From: Ch67 sp041395845
GTDB lineage: Bacteria; Pseudomonadota; Gammaproteobacteria; Pseudomonadales; Ketobacteraceae
NCBI GenBank assembly: GCA_041395845.1
Contig: JAWKZS010000025.1
Coordinates: forward strand, 1 to 64,000
Reading direction: 5' to 3'
Length of the DNA stretch: 64,000 nucleotides
Both the position numbers and the translations under genes were made by a program. Shown in pieces: positions 62,198-64,000 of this stretch (positions are counted from its first letter, which is position 1; the number at the start of each line of letters is the position of its first letter). The notes under the pieces were generated by a model that saw only the letters and a program-made list of their open reading frames with translations, did not search any database and was not told where the DNA came from.

Positions 62198-64000
62198 TTA
62201 TTCCGCCGGTGACTCCGGCGCCGATCCGCCCTTGCTCATGTGCTTGAGGCGGGTCATGCGCACATCCAGCGACCGGATCTGTTCCAGAATCTGTTTCATC
62301 TTGTCGTGGGTGCGCAGATCCAGATCCAGCTTGCCGTCCATCACCCGTACCAGCGGATAGATACTGTTTTCCAGTGTATTCGCCAGGGTTTTCAGGATCT
62401 CGTCGATACCGGGAACCGGCTGGTTGATCACTTCCACCTGCTGATTGATGGTGGCGATGGCGTCGGCAAAACCGCGCAGCGAGTGTTCCAGTACCTGCAC
62501 CAATTGCTGCTGGGTCTGCTCGATGCGTCCCACCAGATCGCGGGCCCAGCCGGACTCGTCCTGGCTGCGGCTATGGGTGATCGCCTGCGCCGCCTGTTGC
62601 AGATGCTCATTCATGCTGTGCAGTTGCAACACCACCTTGGTGCCGGTGTCCGCATCATCACCACCCACCTGTTTCTGGCGCTGGAATTCCTTGCGGATGG
62701 CATCCCAGCGTGCCTGCTGCTCCGCTGTCAGGGTGCCACGCAGTTCCCCCAGCTTGAGCAGATTGGCTTCGGTGCCGGTAGTGAGCAGTTGCGCTTCACC
62801 CAGATAGTGATCGTCGATCAGCGTGAGCATTTCCTGCGCGGTCATCACCGCGGAAATTTTTTCAGCCATCTTGTTCATGTTGCGGTAACTGCCTTGCAGC
62901 TTGAATGGCGGTTCGGTGCGATAGCGGTCATCCTGCGCCGCCGAGGCGATGTACTGCTGGTTCACTTTCAAAACGACGCCCTGGATCTGGAACAGCTTCT
63001 GCAGCGTCTCGACAATTTCACGGGATTCCGCCGCCGAATACGGATGTTTCATTTCCGCTTCGTTGATGGTGCGGCCCCTGGCCTTGTCGATGAAGCGATA
63101 AAAATCCGCCATGTCCCGGGTCGCCAGCGGCGCCAGTACCGGATTCGACGTCATGCTGTTTTCGATATAGCTGAGGGCAAACACCTCTTCCATGCCGCCG
63201 AGCACATCACCCAGGTTGTAGATATCCGCACGGTTCGCCAGCATGTCGGGAATCTTGAACACGTCGCCGGATTCCGTGTACGGGTTGCCCGCCATCACCA
63301 CGCAGAATTTTTTGCCCCGCATGTCGTAGGTTTTGGTCTGGCCTTTCCACACACCTTCGATGCGGCGGGTGCCATCACACAGGGAAATGAATTTCTGCAG
63401 AAACTCCGGATCAGTATGCTGGATGTCATCCAGATACAGCATGGCGTTGTTGCCCATCTCCAGCGCCAGATTGAGTTTTTCCAGTTCCTGGCGGGCAGTG
63501 GCATTGGGCGCCTGCTGCGGATCGAGTGAAGTGACCTCATGGCCCAGGGACGGACAGTTGATCTTCATGAAAATCAGGCCGAGGCGATTCGCCACGTATT
63601 CCATCAGCGTGGTTTTGCCGTAGCCCGGCGGCGAGATCAGCATCAGCAGACCCATCAGGTCGGTGCGCTTGTTGTCGCCCACCGTGCCCATCTGTTTCGC
63701 CAGGTTGTCACCGATGATCGGCAGATAGGACTCGTTGATCAGCTTGTTGCGCACAAAGGATGACAGTGGCCGAGGCTTGAACTGGCTGAGCCGCAGGCGT
63801 TTCTTTTCCTGCTCGATCACCTGCTGGCGCTGTTGCAGAAACGCTTGATAGCCGGGCACAGTAATCTCGTCATGCTGCTGCAAGCGCAGCAGGAATTCAT
63901 CCAGCTGGAAGCGCAGGCGACCTTGCTCGATGCGGGCGTGAGACGACAACAGTCCATCCACTTCCACACTGAGTTTCAATTCCCGCGGCTGCCAGCGCAG
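62198..64000 (-). CDS. Large AAA ATPase (annotated elsewhere as DNA repair ATPase), C-terminal 600 residues
   Basis: The frame is open to the right window edge, so the N-terminus is missing. The visible part has an AAA module with Walker A SPPGYGKTTL, Walker B MLYLDDIQ and sensor-like VVMAGNPYTESG. A long coiled-coil tail follows with AQLLTTGTEANLLKLGEL and a final Gln/Leu-rich helical region (about the last 150 residues). It resembles the large proteins annotated as DNA repair ATPases in Pseudomonas, whose role is not firmly known. Convergent with the secreted-protein gene, eight bases apart. Confidence 0.65.
   Translation of the reverse strand: MRWQPRELKLSVEVDGLLSSHARIEQGRLRFQLDEFLLRLQQHDEITVPGYQAFLQQRQQVIEQEKKRLRLSQFKPRPLSSFVRNKLINESYLPIIGDNLAKQMGTVGDNKRTDLMGLLMLISPPGYGKTTLMEYVANRLGLIFMKINCPSLGHEVTSLDPQQAPNATARQELEKLNLALEMGNNAMLYLDDIQHTDPEFLQKFISLCDGTRRIEGVWKGQTKTYDMRGKKFCVVMAGNPYTESGDVFKIPDMLANRADIYNLGDVLGGMEEVFALSYIENSMTSNPVLAPLATRDMADFYRFIDKARGRTINEAEMKHPYSAAESREIVETLQKLFQIQGVVLKVNQQYIASAAQDDRYRTEPPFKLQGSYRNMNKMAEKISAVMTAQEMLTLIDDHYLGEAQLLTTGTEANLLKLGELRGTLTAEQQARWDAIRKEFQRQKQVGGDDADTGTKVVLQLHSMNEHLQQAAQAITHSRSQDESGWARDLVGRIEQTQQQLVQVLEHSLRGFADAIATINQQVEVINQPVPGIDEILKTLANTLENSIYPLVRVMDGKLDLDLRTHDKMKQILEQIRSLDVRMTRLKHMSKGGSAPESPAE

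Noticed and set aside
1..64000. CRISPR arrays, tRNA or rRNA genes, insertion sequences, prophage genes
   Set aside because: No regularly spaced repeats, cloverleaf genes, transposases, integrases or phage proteins were found by reading; a tRNA scan and repeat search were not possible here.

Overview
The window looks like chromosomal DNA of a marine or halotolerant gammaproteobacterium, probably of the Pseudomonadales/Oceanospirillales group. The evidence is a sucrose-synthesis operon of the kind used for osmoprotection, FabV-type enoyl reductase, a PdsR/PdsS two-component pair typical of marine proteobacteria, a RegB/RegA-type pair, a short PutA, and linked lgt-thyA-folA and ptsP-rppH blocks as in Pseudomonas. 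The DNA is GC-rich (high fifties to low sixties percent by eye, not computed). I see no rRNA, tRNA, CRISPR array, transposase or integrase.

Layout. 1-4562 (minus): sucrose operon sps-spp-frk-ams with ATGA start/stop overlaps; ams runs off the left edge. 4806-8558 (plus): a membrane-anchored P-loop ATPase followed by an MscS channel. 8589-16363 (plus): putA, a NorE/NorF-like pair, argA, a tandem DsbA/HCCA-isomerase-fold protein and a DUF2059-like exported protein. 16360-23946 (minus): a small exported protein, a large DUF748/AsmA-type protein, a structured inverted repeat, an OmpW-like barrel and an Ig-like-repeat lipoprotein. 24178-30148 (plus): LpoB-like lipoprotein, PdsR/PdsS, a PilZ protein, a lipoprotein and fabV, closed by a bidirectional terminator. 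30255-35285 (minus): lgt-thyA-folA-DUF349 protein. 35398-36377 (plus): NRDE protein and a PCP_red mini-protein.

36378-51383 is an accessory biosynthetic region and the most interesting part. A ten-gene minus-strand operon (46191 to 38840) has nearly all genes overlapping or tightly spaced. It encodes a KASIII-like enzyme with altered active-site positions, an AurF-type diiron oxygenase, an acyl carrier protein, an NAD(P)-dependent reductase, a phosphopantetheinyl transferase, a ferritin-like diiron protein, a second carrier protein, a frameshifted fatty-acid desaturase, a PF10118 protein with an AurF-like ligand pattern, and a short condensation-fold acyltransferase. A stand-alone adenylation enzyme lies downstream. 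Divergently transcribed from the ketosynthase are an acyl-CoA/ACP ligase and an RND/MMPL exporter with a fused ICMT-type methyltransferase domain. Together they resemble a pathway that activates a fatty acyl chain, loads it on carrier proteins, oxidises it with up to four diiron enzymes, releases or reduces it, joins it to an amino acid or another acyl acceptor, and exports it. I cannot name the product.

51500-64000: RegB/RegA-type pair, a Cache-like periplasmic protein, ptsP-rppH, an HAD phosphatase, an imelysin-like lipoprotein without its motif, an RlmI-type methyltransferase, an HDOD protein, an unknown secreted protein and the C-terminal part of a large AAA ATPase cut by the right edge. 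In Pseudomonas the rppH-ptsP and lgt-thyA genes are close together, so the biosynthetic region appears to sit in an otherwise conserved neighbourhood.
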